A stretch of 64,000 nucleotides of DNA from Lophium mytilinum (GCA_010093605.1 MU004186.1:17765-81764); one strand, 5' to 3'. Positions 24,409-36,004 are shown, numbered from the stretch's first letter. Translations and numbers: made by a program. The notes: a model not told the origin generated them from the letters alone.

Positions 24409-25324
24409 CTAGATGCCTCGAGAAGCTATTTCGTCACTGATTCGAGCAGAGTCCCGCCAGCCAAATACAACGGGAGAGGGTTCTTTAGGAGTTGGCCATG
24501 CGTATCGGACCCCCTCGACCAGGTCTTCGTACATCAGTCCAAGTAGATAGCTTACGAAAGGCTGGACCATCAAGCTTGACGCCGAACAAGTAGGCTCTGA
24601 GGAGGTTGCTGAACGGATCAGCCTCTGGGTGTTTCTTGTAGAGCCATCGAACGAAGATGCCAAAAAGGACGAGGATCGCGCGGTTGCTGAACCTGAAGCT
24701 TCGCGAAACGGGATCTTTGGTGCAAGCGACACCGGGGTTCTACAACAAGCCGGCGACGACAAGGAGCAACAAAGAATGCACAATGGACTTCACAAGTATC
24801 GGATTGATGCTGACAGCCTTCTGAAATATATTCGCGGAGGTTTTCGAGGACCTTTGGGAGGATCGTCTGCTGCTGAGGCCATTTCGAAAGAGTAGCAGCC
24901 AGCGGCGGTGCTCCTGAAGATCCTAACTGTTCCTTGAGAGCAGCGAAATTGCTGATCTTGTTGTTGTAGCGAGTTTGTTGTCATTCTTGCCTGCACTGCG
25001 AATAACATGCAAGAGTTTCGCCCATGACAGCCCCAGAGAAGCATGGAGAGTGTTTGTATGTTGGAGCGTAGGAGTGGACGGGAACGTAGGGCTCGTGAGA
25101 ACGTTCGAGGTCTGGGATTGCGGCAAGACATAGGAGTAGGAGGTGTCAATCGAAGCGGGGGAGCACACGCTTGCTGAGCCGTAGTTAGCTGGGTCTAGGA
25201 GGATGTACCGTTGTATACTGCAGTCCCCATATGATGACACGTACCCTGCAACGAATGTGGGTACGCTGCGTGCCAGATTTAGAACCAGCGCGAACATCGA
25301 TGCTACCGCCACCATCACTCCCAT
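24409..25324 (-). pseudogene. Decayed membrane-protein gene
   Basis: Starting at ATG 25324 the minus strand encodes a hydrophobic N-terminus (MGVMVAVASMFALVLNLARS) and a serine/threonine-rich region ending ASLGLSWAKLLHVIRSAGKN. The sense then shifts frame to KISNFAALKEQLGSSGAPPL and LPKVLENLREYI, and shifts again to a second hydrophobic helix (IVHSLLLLVVAGLL), a TAG, and then, in the same frame, FSNRAILVLFGIFVRWLYKK. No donor or acceptor explains the shifts. This reads as a host gene with at least two frameshifts and one nonsense change. The family is not recognised; a fungal-specific membrane protein is likely. Confidence 0.45.
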
Positions 25325-25410
25325 GCCATGAGAGGCGCAACGTACGTAGGAGACGTTCTGTCAAACCGTGAGAGACATTACCATATTCCCACCGAAGTGC
25401 TGTCGCGTGC

Positions 25411-25633
25411 CGATTCCTCTCGATATCTGCAAACCCGTCTTTCCGCAGGAGGTCGTTGCGCGTGTTGAAGAGAACGAGATGGGTTGAGCCCCCCTGCCCG
25501 CAAAAGGTTGTTGCGCGCGTCGAATAGAAGAAGATTGAGTTGAGCCCGCCGATTCCCCTCGATCTCTGCACGCCCGTCTTTCCGCAGGAGTTCGTTGCGA
25601 GTGTCGAAGAGAAGGAGATTGAGTTGAGCCGGC
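25411..25633 (-). repeat. 84-bp coding-like tandem repeat
   Basis: Two full units (25411 to about 25490, and 25550-25633) and one shortened unit between them share CCCGTCTTTCCGCAGGAG and GAAGATTGAGTTGAGCC-like blocks. On the minus strand each encodes about 28 residues, for example LNLLLFDTRNELLRKDGRAE followed by IEGNRR. The period keeps the frame except at the shortened unit. It lies just upstream of the decayed gene at 24409-25324, and a protein-like segment (TFREVVLVELWPNEATIRLI) precedes it on the same strand. Confidence 0.6.
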
Positions 25634-27643
25634 CGAATCCTACGCATTATGCCTATCAGACGAATGGTCGCCTCATTCGGCCAGAGTTCTACGAGCACGA
25701 CCTCACGAAATGTCCGCATTGCCTACAAACACTTGCACGATCTGCAAGGCGTCGGCCTATCTTGTTCTTCGCCCTGATGACCCCACCGCCAAGGCGCTGA
25801 CAGACCCCGCAAGTGAGAAGAAGTGGCAGCAATGTGCCAAATGGAAGCATGTGGTTGAGCTCGAGCTTGGTTGCTATTACATGATGTAACCTAGCCACCG
25901 CACTGTCTCCAGTCTCTGTCCCCAATGCATGTACTATTTCTCTGTCATCTGTGGTTATTGCAAATACTTCCGGGCATTTGGACGAGACTGAGAGTGCTAA
26001 GAGTCCAGGGGCCTAAATGCGGCCGCGTTGCCTCGATTCGTAAACGTAATGTGGCTGTCGCAGGGCGTGTTCGAGGCTCCAACGTAGACATTGAGCGGGA
26101 GGATCGAGCGAGGCTCTCCAAGACACGGAATGGCTGCCAGCATGGATGTTGAAGAGGAGAGGGAAACGCTTGGAGCGCTTTTTGATTGTCACGATGTGGC
26201 TGCTCTGGGTGGTCATGAGTGGTGATAGAGCAGTGGTGTTGAATGCGCCAGCCGTATGTTCCCCGCGTGGTCCAAGCGCGCAGATCCGGGGAACCCTGTC
26301 AGGGTCTGTTAGACAAAACCCAACACCAAAGCCCCTCACATCGTCAGCATCACGACATTTCTTCCGCCATAACTAGTTTCATGTTACCGTCCACATACCA
26401 GACACCCTCCACAGTTGCGCATACACTCGCCGCATTGCTCTCTTCTATATTTGTGTCGGCTGCACTTCTAACGCAATGCGCCACCCTCAATCTTGAACTC
26501 TCCATACGCCTCTTTCGACACACACCAACCCGCGTTACGGAACCTGCTGTGTGGAACTACAAGTGCGACGAAAACCCCTCCAGGCCTCGCGATACTACTG
26601 GTCTATTCTGCCCTCTTCTCATCGCGATCTTTGCCACGAGAAAGTCCCCGCCACACCACCATCGTCCTATACGCTTCGGCTAGTCGTAGTAGTCTCGCTC
26701 CTCCGACCTCAATACCAGGGCGAATCGGGCACGGGTGAGTGACACTCATAACACCGCACCTTCCTCCGTTGTATCTTACCCTAGCTTTTACTCGCCATCT
26801 CCTTGCCCTCATACCGTTGCCTCAACCAGTACTTTCACACACACGGCATCTATGATCGTTCCAATCGAAAGCAACGACATCGCCTCCACATAGACGTCTT
26901 CTCTTCCTAATCACACAGTCTCAGGAATCATGCCAAACTACCCGCACACGCTAACACTCACAGACTCTCCCGCAGCTCCGCGTCTCCGTTAATACACACG
27001 ACGGTCGTCATCCTTTAGACTAGCACCCGTTGTACCTCCAACGGATTCGAGCCCATTATAATCGAAGATACCGAACGGCCACTACAAAGCTCCTCTCCCA
27101 CCCCAACCCAGCGCCCAACTGCGACCTTGCGATGCCAGACACCAACCCCCCTCTTTACAAATGCACACACTATACCGTTTCTCACGAAGCATCGTCAGCA
27201 CGCCAGCGGCATCGCGAAGGATTGCTCTCATAAAGCAGCGCTGGAGAAATCAACGGTCGAGACACGCACACTTGGCTCCGATTCACGTTGTCAGGCGTGC
27301 GGGTAGTGAACACCAAGTTGATAGCGCAGACTTATGTCTACGGAATAACAAGGCGCGGTCAGTTGTTCTATAGTGCTCTTTCAGACAATATTGCAACCTG
27401 TTCAAGGCACGTCATGGTTGCTCTGCGTGTGGTCCCCTGTGCGAGCCGCTACCACTCTATTACATAGTCAGACAGACCCCAATACAGTCTCTCGCTCACA
27501 AGCTGGATGGGTAAACCGTCTTTGGATAGCCTCGTTCTTATTAAGTCTGTGGTCACCGGATGAAATACGCTTTAAGCAATGATGGAACTTGATGTCGAAA
27601 CACGAACATGTCTTGATGCAGTAATCCTAGAGGAGGTTGTTTG
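25634..27643. other. Gene-poor stretch without a supportable gene
   Basis: Open frames of 60-146 codons overlap on both strands (26013-26339 minus, 26243-26683 plus) with no recognised domain. I see no transposon ends or RNA genes. Confidence 0.35.
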
Positions 27644-28350
27644 TTAGTCGCATCCTATCCATCTTCCAACCCCCCCGCCCATCTCCTTCGGTCCGCAGAC
27701 AAGACGGAACGGACATAATCGGATCAATGCCTGTATGATGATCAACAGCAGGGCTACTTGGACTGCGCTTGCCCGAGGAAACCCCAAGCATGCAACGACT
27801 TCGATGATGTGCGCGGGTGCCGCTGTCTCCCATCCAACTCCATGATCTAGTTCTGCTGAGGCAGCATTCTTCGCCGCCATTACCGTTTCTCAGTATCTGC
27901 ACTTCGTTCGCTACACACTGCCGACAGTAGCACCAACGGCCGCCGCCTCGAGACGATTACTACCCAAGAACACCAACACCGACTCCAAGAACCAGGCCAA
28001 ACCTGAGCCATAAACTGCGGCAAGGGCTCCGCTCACAGCGCATCCTTTACGTTCGTGACAGTATCTCTTCGGGTCAGTATCACTACGTCCTGGAGCAAGA
28101 GGGGAAGGACATTAAGGCGGTCACGAAAGAAGTCGTTCTTGGATGAAATTTCGAATGTACTGTCGTTGTTGCCGGCAAGCGCGATGATATCTGCGCCTCC
28201 ACCAATGCGGGTAACGGACTCTACTTCTTCTCCTGCTGCTTTCGCTGCCTTTCGCTAGCCGTCCCACAGCCCTTGGACTTCTTCCAAGCCTCATTGATTA
28301 TGAGCATGTGGTCAACGACAATCTCTCAGATGCCTCTCAGCGTAGATAGA
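27644..28350 (-). pseudogene. Decayed multi-pass membrane-protein gene
   Basis: Four protein-like pieces follow each other on the minus strand in changing frames. They are EIVVDHMLIINEAWKKSKGC (about 28295), then VTRIGGGADIIALAGNNDST through LLLQDVVILTRRDTVTNVKD (28255-28035), a hydrophobic piece ALSGALAAVYGSGLAWFLES (about 28030), and MAAKNAASAELDHGVGWETA with the helix VALLLIIIQALIRL (27880-27644). Stops TAG, TGA and TAG separate them and no clean introns fit. I read it as a frameshifted host gene for a membrane protein of unknown family; a multi-intron gene is less likely. Confidence 0.4.
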
Positions 28351-28439
28351 TGGTTGCGTAGTGAATTCGCATTTTAACACGCTCTGCTACGAACTGATTT
28401 CGGCCAATCACAAACACGAGCAACCTCTCCGCCACTAAG

Positions 28440-29000
28440 AAACGCTCAAGAAATACCAGTTCATCGAAGGAGCGCCCGCCGTGCCACCAGTGGAAAGAAC
28501 AATAACGACTAGAACGACGAGATCTCTGAGAACTCGAAGCCGTGCCCAATTCGAAAGAGAAGCGTCGCAGAAGCCAACAGAGATACCGAGGCTGCTTCAC
28601 TCCAGTGCTCAAGAGCAGCCTCAACGGAACCGGACCCGCAGTGGGAATGATGTTTCTCGAGCAAACAATCACAAGCCAGACGCCATGACGAGACCTCCAA
28701 TTACTACCTCCACCCAGTCCAGGACGGAACCCAAGAAACAACAGTTCGTCAAATGAGCGCCTGCCGTACCACCAATGAAGGACGAGAACGAGGATGAAAA
28801 GAAAAAACATGATCAGAATGACCAAACCTTTGAAGAACTCGAAGCCGTGCCTATGTCACAAAGAGACGCATCGCGGAAGACAACAGAGACACTAAGGCTT
28901 CTTCCCTCGAAGACCTGTCCCCAATCGACACCAGCAACACGACTACCATTGGCAGACCTGGTCAGCAACTCGGAAGATGCCTCAAAACATGCTACCGCTC
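28440..29000. repeat. Degenerate tandem duplication, about 290-310 bp period
   Basis: Sequences near 28453 (AAATACCAGTTCATCGAAGG) and 28737 (AAACAACAGTTCGTCAAATG) begin two related units. Later matches include AACTCGAAGCCGTGCC in both and CAACAGAGATACCGAGGCT versus CAACAGAGACACTAAGGCT. Several frames are open on each strand, so the coding strand, if any, is unclear. Confidence 0.5.
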
Positions 29001-29169
29001 GAAACAACTCCCCGGGCGAACGAATGTACTGGCGGAACCTTCAATGCGACCCTTTCACCCCGTCGAAACAACGCCTCCACATTGACCTCAAGGATGTTTT
29101 CGCATAAGCAGCACCTATAGGTCGGAACCCTCGGCGCACGCCACCGGCCCTCTATACAAATTCCATCTC

Positions 29170-29270
29170 GAGTGCATTCGCACGAGCACCCTCCCCATCA
29201 ACTTCGCACGAGCACACTCTCCATCCGTCGCTCTCCGCACGAGTAGCGCCTCCATCTTCTATGCACGGAC
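29170..29270. repeat. Short minisatellite with CGCACGAG core
   Basis: CGCACGAGCAC or CGCACGAGTAG recurs at roughly 30-35-bp spacing with CTCCATC between copies, three to four units in all. Confidence 0.5.
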
Positions 29271-29491
29271 AAACCTTCCGACACGTAACTCTCCGTACAG
29301 CAACTCATCTGTCACTTGGGCACACGCGGCTCGTCCATCCATCCCCGCCCACAAACCCTTCCATCTCCGCACGAACAACCTCTCGATCTCGATCTGCGGT
29401 TAGCGATACGTTTCTACTTCTACTACAAGAGCAGCCCTTCAGCTGCAATTCGAGACTCTCAGCACAAGCGACGCCCCAACTTCGAGTTGCT

Positions 29492-30160
29492 TCACAGCCG
29501 CAACCCTCCAACTCGAAGCCCTCGGCGAAAGTATGCCTCTCTATCTCCTCCGCAAGAGCCACCTTTTTCTACACGAGCAAGTGTATGTATCAACTGGAAA
29601 GCGAGCTTGATGGCGACGTTTGTCGCGAATCCGATTCGAGGGGCGACACGGGGGGTCTCCAAGTCAGGCCCGTTATCGATCGCGTCCCATTTCCGGGCGC
29701 GCTTGGCAGACTCGCGCACGAGGATCATTGTGGGGAACGGAGGAGCAACCATCTGAGGAAGAGGTTGCTTTGGACGGCAAGGATCCAGGTTTGGGTTGAC
29801 GTGGCCTCGCCCAGCGTTCTGCCGTAAGACGAACGTAGTCGCCATTGGGCCTAATCCGTAGACACCGCTCTCTTGAGCGGCACGCATCATCTGCTAGAGG
29901 TCGGGCATGTTTGGAAATAACACTCAAGCAGCTTCAGGGTGTGGCTCTCGTGGGCCTCGCGCATGGACAAAATGGGCACTTTGCCGAGTCTGGCACTCAA
30001 CGATCCCGTGGGCCTCTTGCGTCTCGAGCTTCGACCATACATACATGCCTTGGACATCATCGTCGTGATACGGGCGCCCGCTGCGGCAAAGTCTATCTGG
30101 CTTGTCAGAGAAGGGATGTAAGCTTGTGTAACGTTGAAGATAGGCTTTACTAACTTTCTT
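29492..30160 (-). pseudogene. Decayed gene, unknown family
   Basis: The minus strand has a 132-codon frame from 29890 to 29492 that looks like protein (MMRAAQESGVYGLGPMATTF, then RGHVNPNLDPCRPKQPLPQM). It is preceded in the same frame by a TAG, as from a CAG codon (PDL-stop-QMMRAAQ). A further coding-like stretch lies upstream in another frame (LGKVPILSMREAHESHTLKL, LECYFQTCP). I interpret one host gene with one nonsense change and one frameshift. No domain is recognised. Confidence 0.4.
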
Positions 30161-31281
30161 GCTAGTCAGCATTACGCACCTCGGTTGCCATCTTCTAAAT
30201 TGTTTCCGTTCCCTCACGTCTGAAGAACTCCTGTCATCAGAAAAAGCCATTTCCTGCATCCTCAATCTACACCCTAGGCATTCGTGAACCTCCACGCCCT
30301 TTACGCGTCCGCACACTTCCGCCTCTGCGCGAAGCACAGTTGACTCAGACAATGGCGGGGTAGAAGTGGACTCTTTGCGGCTAGGCAAGCTTGATCACAG
30401 GCTCGTAGTGTGAGTCTGGGCTTCTTCGAGAGATCAGCAGTTTGGGTACTGCGTATCGAGCCCCGGGGCGGAAGGCAGGGAGGTTCAGGCGGTTCGCTGG
30501 GTGTCAAAGAAGCTGGCGTTCTTCTCGATCCATACTTGCGCTGCGCTGTCTGGTCTTGTGGCTATCCGTACATCTCTTTATCTGCTTCGTCGATGCCCAT
30601 TGTATTATCTATGCCGTAGGTAGGACTTCAATCTCGACGCCATAAGACTGTAACCTTGAGAGCACTTCTGAACTTTGATGCTGCTTTGGTTACAACTCTA
30701 AACTCTACTGTCTTCTCCTTTCCAATGCACTCTCCACGGGAGTCTCGAAGAAGCCTCCAAGGCTTTGCGCTGCGACAACGGATACGCCTCTGATGATCTA
30801 TGTAGTACAGCCCCCAACGTTCTGCGGCTTACTGAAGGTGCCTTCGATAACCTCCGCTAGATGGTCCCCAAGTTGTTGCGCTGCACCAAAGAAGCCTCCG
30901 ATGTCAAGTATTCAAGAGCGTGAGGCCGTTATCCAGCCAGAGGCTTCTGCTCACGACGACGACAAGTGGTTTGGCCAGCTTTACAAGCCCAACACGAGGC
31001 ACACCAGCTCTAGGCCATGATGGTCCCAGTTAAGATCTGCGTCTAGACCTAGACCCCCAGACCTGATGATGTCAGTCTCACATTCAAACATGGCCACTTT
31101 CACTTCAACATGAGGTACGGGAAATACAAAGCGTATACACGAAGAGAATAGCCCCACGACGACGCCTCTAAATACAAGATACTGTTCTCTCATTCACATC
31201 TTCGTGCCAAATCAAAGCAATAATGCGGATTGCGGAATTATATAAAATAACGTAAATCTTGACCGCAAGCCCTCAATTGAG
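30160..31281. other. Gene-free stretch, nothing recognised
   Basis: Overlapping short frames on both strands without a domain. The satellite at 31282 follows directly. Confidence 0.35.
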
Positions 31282-31865
31282 ACCATCTGGACCCCAAGCC
31301 ATCGTCACAGGCCTAGAAAGTAACACATACAGCCTAGAGAACCTCGTTGCACCATCTGGAGCCTCAGCCAACTGGGGCGCGAACTATCGCCACATATTCC
31401 CAAACCCAGAGAGTGACACAGACAGCCCAAGGCTTCCCCATAACGATCTGGATCCTCAAACTTCTAGAACATCAACCATCTGGAGCCTCAGCCAACTGGG
31501 GCGCCCACTATCGCCACATATTTCCACCCCAGAGAGTGACACAGACAGCCCAGAAAGCCGACGTTGAATCATCTGGAGCCTCAGCCAGATGGGCCCCGAA
31601 ACAGCGCCACATATTTCCACCCCAGAGAGTGACACAGACAGCCCAAGGCCCCTCCATACCGATCTGGACCCTCAACCCTCTATGATATCAACCATCTGGA
31701 GCCTCAGCCAGCGGGGGACATGAAACATCGCCACATATTTCCACCCCAGAAAGTGACACAGACAGCCCAGAGAACACACGTTGAACCATCTGGACCCCCA
31801 GCCATCGTCACATATTACCACCCCAGAGAGTGGCACAGACAGCCCAAGGCCCCTCCATTGAATAC
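31282..31865. repeat. Higher-order tandem repeat of alternating long and short units
   Basis: Units begin at 31282, 31351, 31475, 31568, 31691 and 31785, each with ACCATCTGG (ATCATCTGG in one), and contain CGCCACATATTTCCACCCCA and GAGTGACACAGACAGCCC. Lengths of the four full units are 124, 93, 123 and 94. Long units end in a GATCTGGA...CCTCAA...ATCA tail and short ones in a CGTTGA tail. The true period is therefore a long-plus-short pair of about 217 bp, repeated twice with partial units at each end. No protein role is evident. Confidence 0.85.
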
Positions 31866-32718
31866 ATGATACTAATGCCCTATCTGCAGCCTTGCGCCAG
31901 CGACGTTATGGCAGGCTGCAGACCTGTTCTAGCCACCACTCTTTTCGGCAACAGAAACACCTGGCACAGCGCTCTCCTCTGCCATAGACTTCACCAGCAC
32001 GGAACTCGGACGACATGGATGAAGGAGTGCGAGCGCTCAGATCGAGAAATCGGCGTGTAGCTTGGACGGAGGAGAGGGCAGGTAACGAGGCAAGGCTGTA
32101 GAATACGAATGAAGGATTGAACAGTTGAGAAGAGAATATCATACTTAAATATTCTCGAGTCTTTATTGCTTCCTTAGTTCTAAGCCACCCCAAACTCCTA
32201 CACAGCCTTCTTTGGCGCTGGTTATGCACATTCACTGGACTGGGTTTCATGTATCAAACGAACAGTTTTCGCCTCTTTTGGAGTTCTGTATTACGGCGTA
32301 ATTGCATGTGAAGTCGTATTTTCGTCGTGAGGCTTGGCAGTCTTGGCGTGGCTGCGGGAGGCTAACCCAACGTCAGCCCCGCGTCCCCAACCTTCCCTCT
32401 TCACCCTCTCAGCCACTGGCATACTTAAATACAGCTTCTTTTTTTTTTGTTTTTCTTAGCGTTTCTCGCGAGCCGCGACCCTAGACGGAGGCGATTCGTC
32501 GCTCGATGTCTTTGGGCGCGGTTTCGGCTTGATCCAAGTCTCCTTGCGAAGTTTGCTCGCGAAGGTGTTCCCAATCTCGTATGGGAGGACTGAGCATACG
32601 TAGCAAGGGAATTAGTGACAGCACTATTCAGACTCTAGTCTAGGCAAGCCCGTACTCGAGTTCTAGATCTCTATTCACGAGACATCAATTTTCGTTCAAC
32701 CACTATCCAACCACCAAT
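31866..32718. other. Upstream region of the nuclease-like gene
   Basis: No gene is supportable. A poly-T run lies near 32440. The last 150 bases are the presumed promoter and leader of the gene starting at 32719. Confidence 0.4.
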
Positions 32719-35717
32719 ATGGCGACCTTTGCACAATTGCGGGGCGAATTCTACGTCTGGGCCTTCGAACGTGCAGCCCACTGGGAAACTGCTCGGAAAC
32801 CCAGACTTCTGAGCTGGTTTCACACGCTGGCGATTCCAATCATCATCCTCTGCATCTGGGGACTCTTCCTCACGTCTGGTCACACGGAACCCGCACCAGT
32901 CGATCTATCCACGCCCTCGATCCCGCAACTCTCGACTTTTGAAAGTCTTTTGCAAGCAGTCCATCTTCGCAGCCAACCAGACTTGCCCGTCGAACCAGAA
33001 ACCCACGAGCCCGTGCCTCTAGATGTGCTCTGGACCCTCAGCACCTACAAGCCAGCAGCAGACGCCGTTATCGAGTTTTACGTAGGATGGTTATGGTGGA
33101 AAATGGTCGATGCCGTCGCCCTGCTGGTGGTCGGATTCTTTTACTCGCTTCGCTGGAGGATGGCTTCGGTCCTATATCGGCAAGGCAGCTTCGACAAGTA
33201 AGTCGAAACGATCATTGCTCTCAACCTACTAGTGCTAATTGTTCCAGGCGTACGTCAAAGCGGAAAGGAATGTATGCGAACGATGAGACGCTCACCATCC
33301 TACGCCAATTGTTCCCAGACCAGAACTGGCCGAATAAGATGAAGCCCACCGAGCTGAACAATCAGCTTCGAGACATCCTCAAAGTCAGCGGAACCAACAT
33401 CCGCCGACCACAGCTCACAGGATCATCCTCAACGGTAGCTGCCCTTCCTCTGCTGCAGCAAGAGACCTCTGCCCCCGCCAAAACCTCCGCAGCAATAGAA
33501 GGCGTCCTTCCTCATCACAGACCAGCCTCCGTCATGCCATCCTCTTCGACGTTAGCCTTCTCCTCGCAGCAGAAGCATGCAGCGAATCTTGCCGCCAATA
33601 CAGCCTCCACGTCCCAAATAATGGACCCGCAATCTACCAATCCACCCGCAACAACGTCCTATATCCACCAAAACACACGCACCTCGCCAGCTCGCTCAGA
33701 AACAATGCAATTCCCCGAATCGGACGGTCTCAGCAATACCCTGCAGTACGGCGACGACGAGTCTCCTGTCCAGCGAGTGATCGTCGACAAGGGCAAGGCG
33801 AGGGCTACAGACTCACAAGTTCAAGAACAAGAACGCAGTCACAGACCATGGCGCAAGCCGGTTTCCGCAACTGATCCGAGGTCTGATAGTCCATGGGAGG
33901 AAGAGCAGTCTCAGCCCGAATACGAGGACTCAGAACAAGAAGAAGAAGAGCCCACCGCGAGACGGAGACCAGGCAGAAAACCAATCACATGCGACAAGTG
34001 CCGCGTTGATAAGAGAAAGTGCAGCAAGACCCAGCCTTGTACATACTGTCAGGAGTGGGATGTCGAATGCACGTGGAATGTTCATTTTTCGAGAAATCAC
34101 TTGCTGAAGGTGTACGTCGACAGAAAAAATGGATCTGTCCCCGAAGAAGAGCACCAACCGATCGACGATGAAGCATCGAGACATGACTCTCGTGAGTTCG
34201 GATCATCACCTCCACATCCTGAGTCAGTCGAAAGCGTGTCCAAGCGACGTTTAGACGGAAACTCCCACTACGAACTCGATGCACCGCCTATCAAGAAGCC
34301 TCGACTCCAGACGTACGCCACTTCTCGGCGGACTATTCAAAACACGCCCGTGGTCGACAGCGAGGCAACAGACCCCGATCTTTCACCCTCTCTCAACCAG
34401 CTTCCCTCGTCAGATGCTTCCAGCATACACGACACCGTCACCGTCCAGCCTCCGCCTCCTGCGAGACGACATGTCACTCAATGGCCCTCAGGTTCAGTTA
34501 CAAAGAGTGGTTCGGGTATCCGCAAGATGGTGAAATCTAACGGAAAGGATTCTCTCATGAAAAAGGCCGTTCTCGCAAATGCAACTCTCCGCAACACCGC
34601 CAAAAACGCACCTGGGCAAAGTCACCAAATCCCGTCTCCTCTCGACGGCGCCGACCCTTACTCGCGCCTGCCTTCGTCTCAATTGTTTTCTGAATACATT
34701 CCGGGACTTCAATCCGATCCATCTGAGGACAGTACGCAAGACAGACGCCGTTTCAAGACTCGAAACTCCCCACCAGCCAGTCGAGCCCTCCTACATCAAC
34801 ATTCTACGGAGTTCATGCGAGCTGCAGAAGAGGACGTCCGCAGGCGGATCGAGGCCAGGTTAGCAGAGGAGCTAAAGCAACCGATAGAGAACATCTGCCG
34901 CCCGTCTCTCGTCGCACTTCAATCTGACTTTGACTCGTGGCGTCCGACTGCAATCATGGCATGGGTTATGCTCCGCCCATTCATTCCCAATCTCAAACCT
35001 TGGGGCATGCTCATTCGACAGACCATATTCGACACGAACGGACCGGAAGTCTTCGACGGCCATTGCATCGAGAACCCAGCTCAGGCCAGATGGCTTACCC
35101 GACTCCGCTTCTTCTGCGCAGGACATAAACACCCATGCTTTGTCCGTTTGCAGACAATTCTGATGCTCAAGCTTGGATGTGGCCTGCTCTCCGAGGAAGA
35201 GTGGACTCACTGGGTCTCCCCCGGGGACTTTGATGCTTCGCATCTATGCCATCGATCCTGGTGTTTCCGCCCGACGTGCATGGTGGTGGAACCAAAGCAA
35301 TCGAATCTCGCAAGGACCCGTTGCTGTGCATACAAGGAGTGCGTGTGTGGACTCACGCCGCGTTGCCGTATCGAGCTCTTCATTGAGAAGAAGAGTGTTG
35401 TTCAAGCAGCCACTGCGACTCGAATCGAACATGCAAACGTCTATCCGCTGCAATGCCCATATACTCATTGTCGTGGCAGCAAATTTGCAACGCTAAACAA
35501 GTTGCTGGAGCATTGTGTCAAACGTCATCCGACCTTCGAAGGTGAGGCTTTGTGTCCTTTCGAAGAGTGCAAGCGAAAGAATGCGAAGAGCTCTCAGAGC
35601 TTATTCCACCACGCGAGAGATTCCCACAGACTGTATGATATCTGGGAACAGGCTCATCTTTACACTCGTCTCCTCCCACCGTCGCTGCGTCGCGATGAGG
35701 ACGAGCATCCAGTTTAA
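32719..35717 (+). CDS. Membrane-anchored Zn2Cys6 / His-Me nuclease-like / C2H2 protein
   Basis: Two exons, 32719-33197 and 33248-35717, join across a 50-bp intron (GTAAGT donor, GCTAAT branch, CAG acceptor) to give 982 residues. Residues 30-53 (TLAIPIIILCIWGLFLTS) and 125-148 are hydrophobic helices. At about 407-433 lies a perfect fungal Zn2Cys6 cluster (C-x2-C-x6-C-x5-C-x2-C-x6-C) after a basic GRKP stretch and a long acidic, disordered region. At about 822-870 ASHLCHRSWC, then PTC and SNLARTRC, match the zinc-binding His-Me finger of I-PpoI-type homing endonucleases (ASHLCHNTRC in I-PpoI). The catalytic-type His and metal-type Asn are kept, while one zinc-ligand His is replaced by Cys. Two C2H2-like fingers follow (about 894-955). 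DNA binding and cleavage are inferences. A membrane-tethered factor is odd, and the first exon could be a separate short gene. Confidence 0.75.
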
Positions 35718-36004
35718 CCTGCTGTATCTTAGCCCCGTAAAAGTGGTTTCTCTCTAGTGGCGGTGCAATGTGTTGCGGACTCTCATCTCGAACCTTTTGG
35801 GAAGCAACAGGAAGCAATGAAAGGCTTTACGGCTACGGACGTACCAATGAACTCCTCACTGTACATTAACTACTCCCAGTAATACTATCTGCCTGCCCCC
35901 AATCAATTCAAGGTCCTCTATATAAGAAGCCTCCACCCCCCTCCAGCTAGTCGTGATAGCCTCACCTCTTCAACCTCACAACTCATCTAAACTCGACACC
36001 AGCC

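Noticed and set aside
31282-31865. CRISPR array
   Set aside because: The repeats are adjacent, long and lack unique spacers; this is a satellite in a eukaryotic genome.
1-32718. Giant Starship-type mobile element
   Set aside because: I looked for a tyrosine-recombinase captain gene (DUF3435-type) near either edge and saw none; no defined ends are visible in the window.
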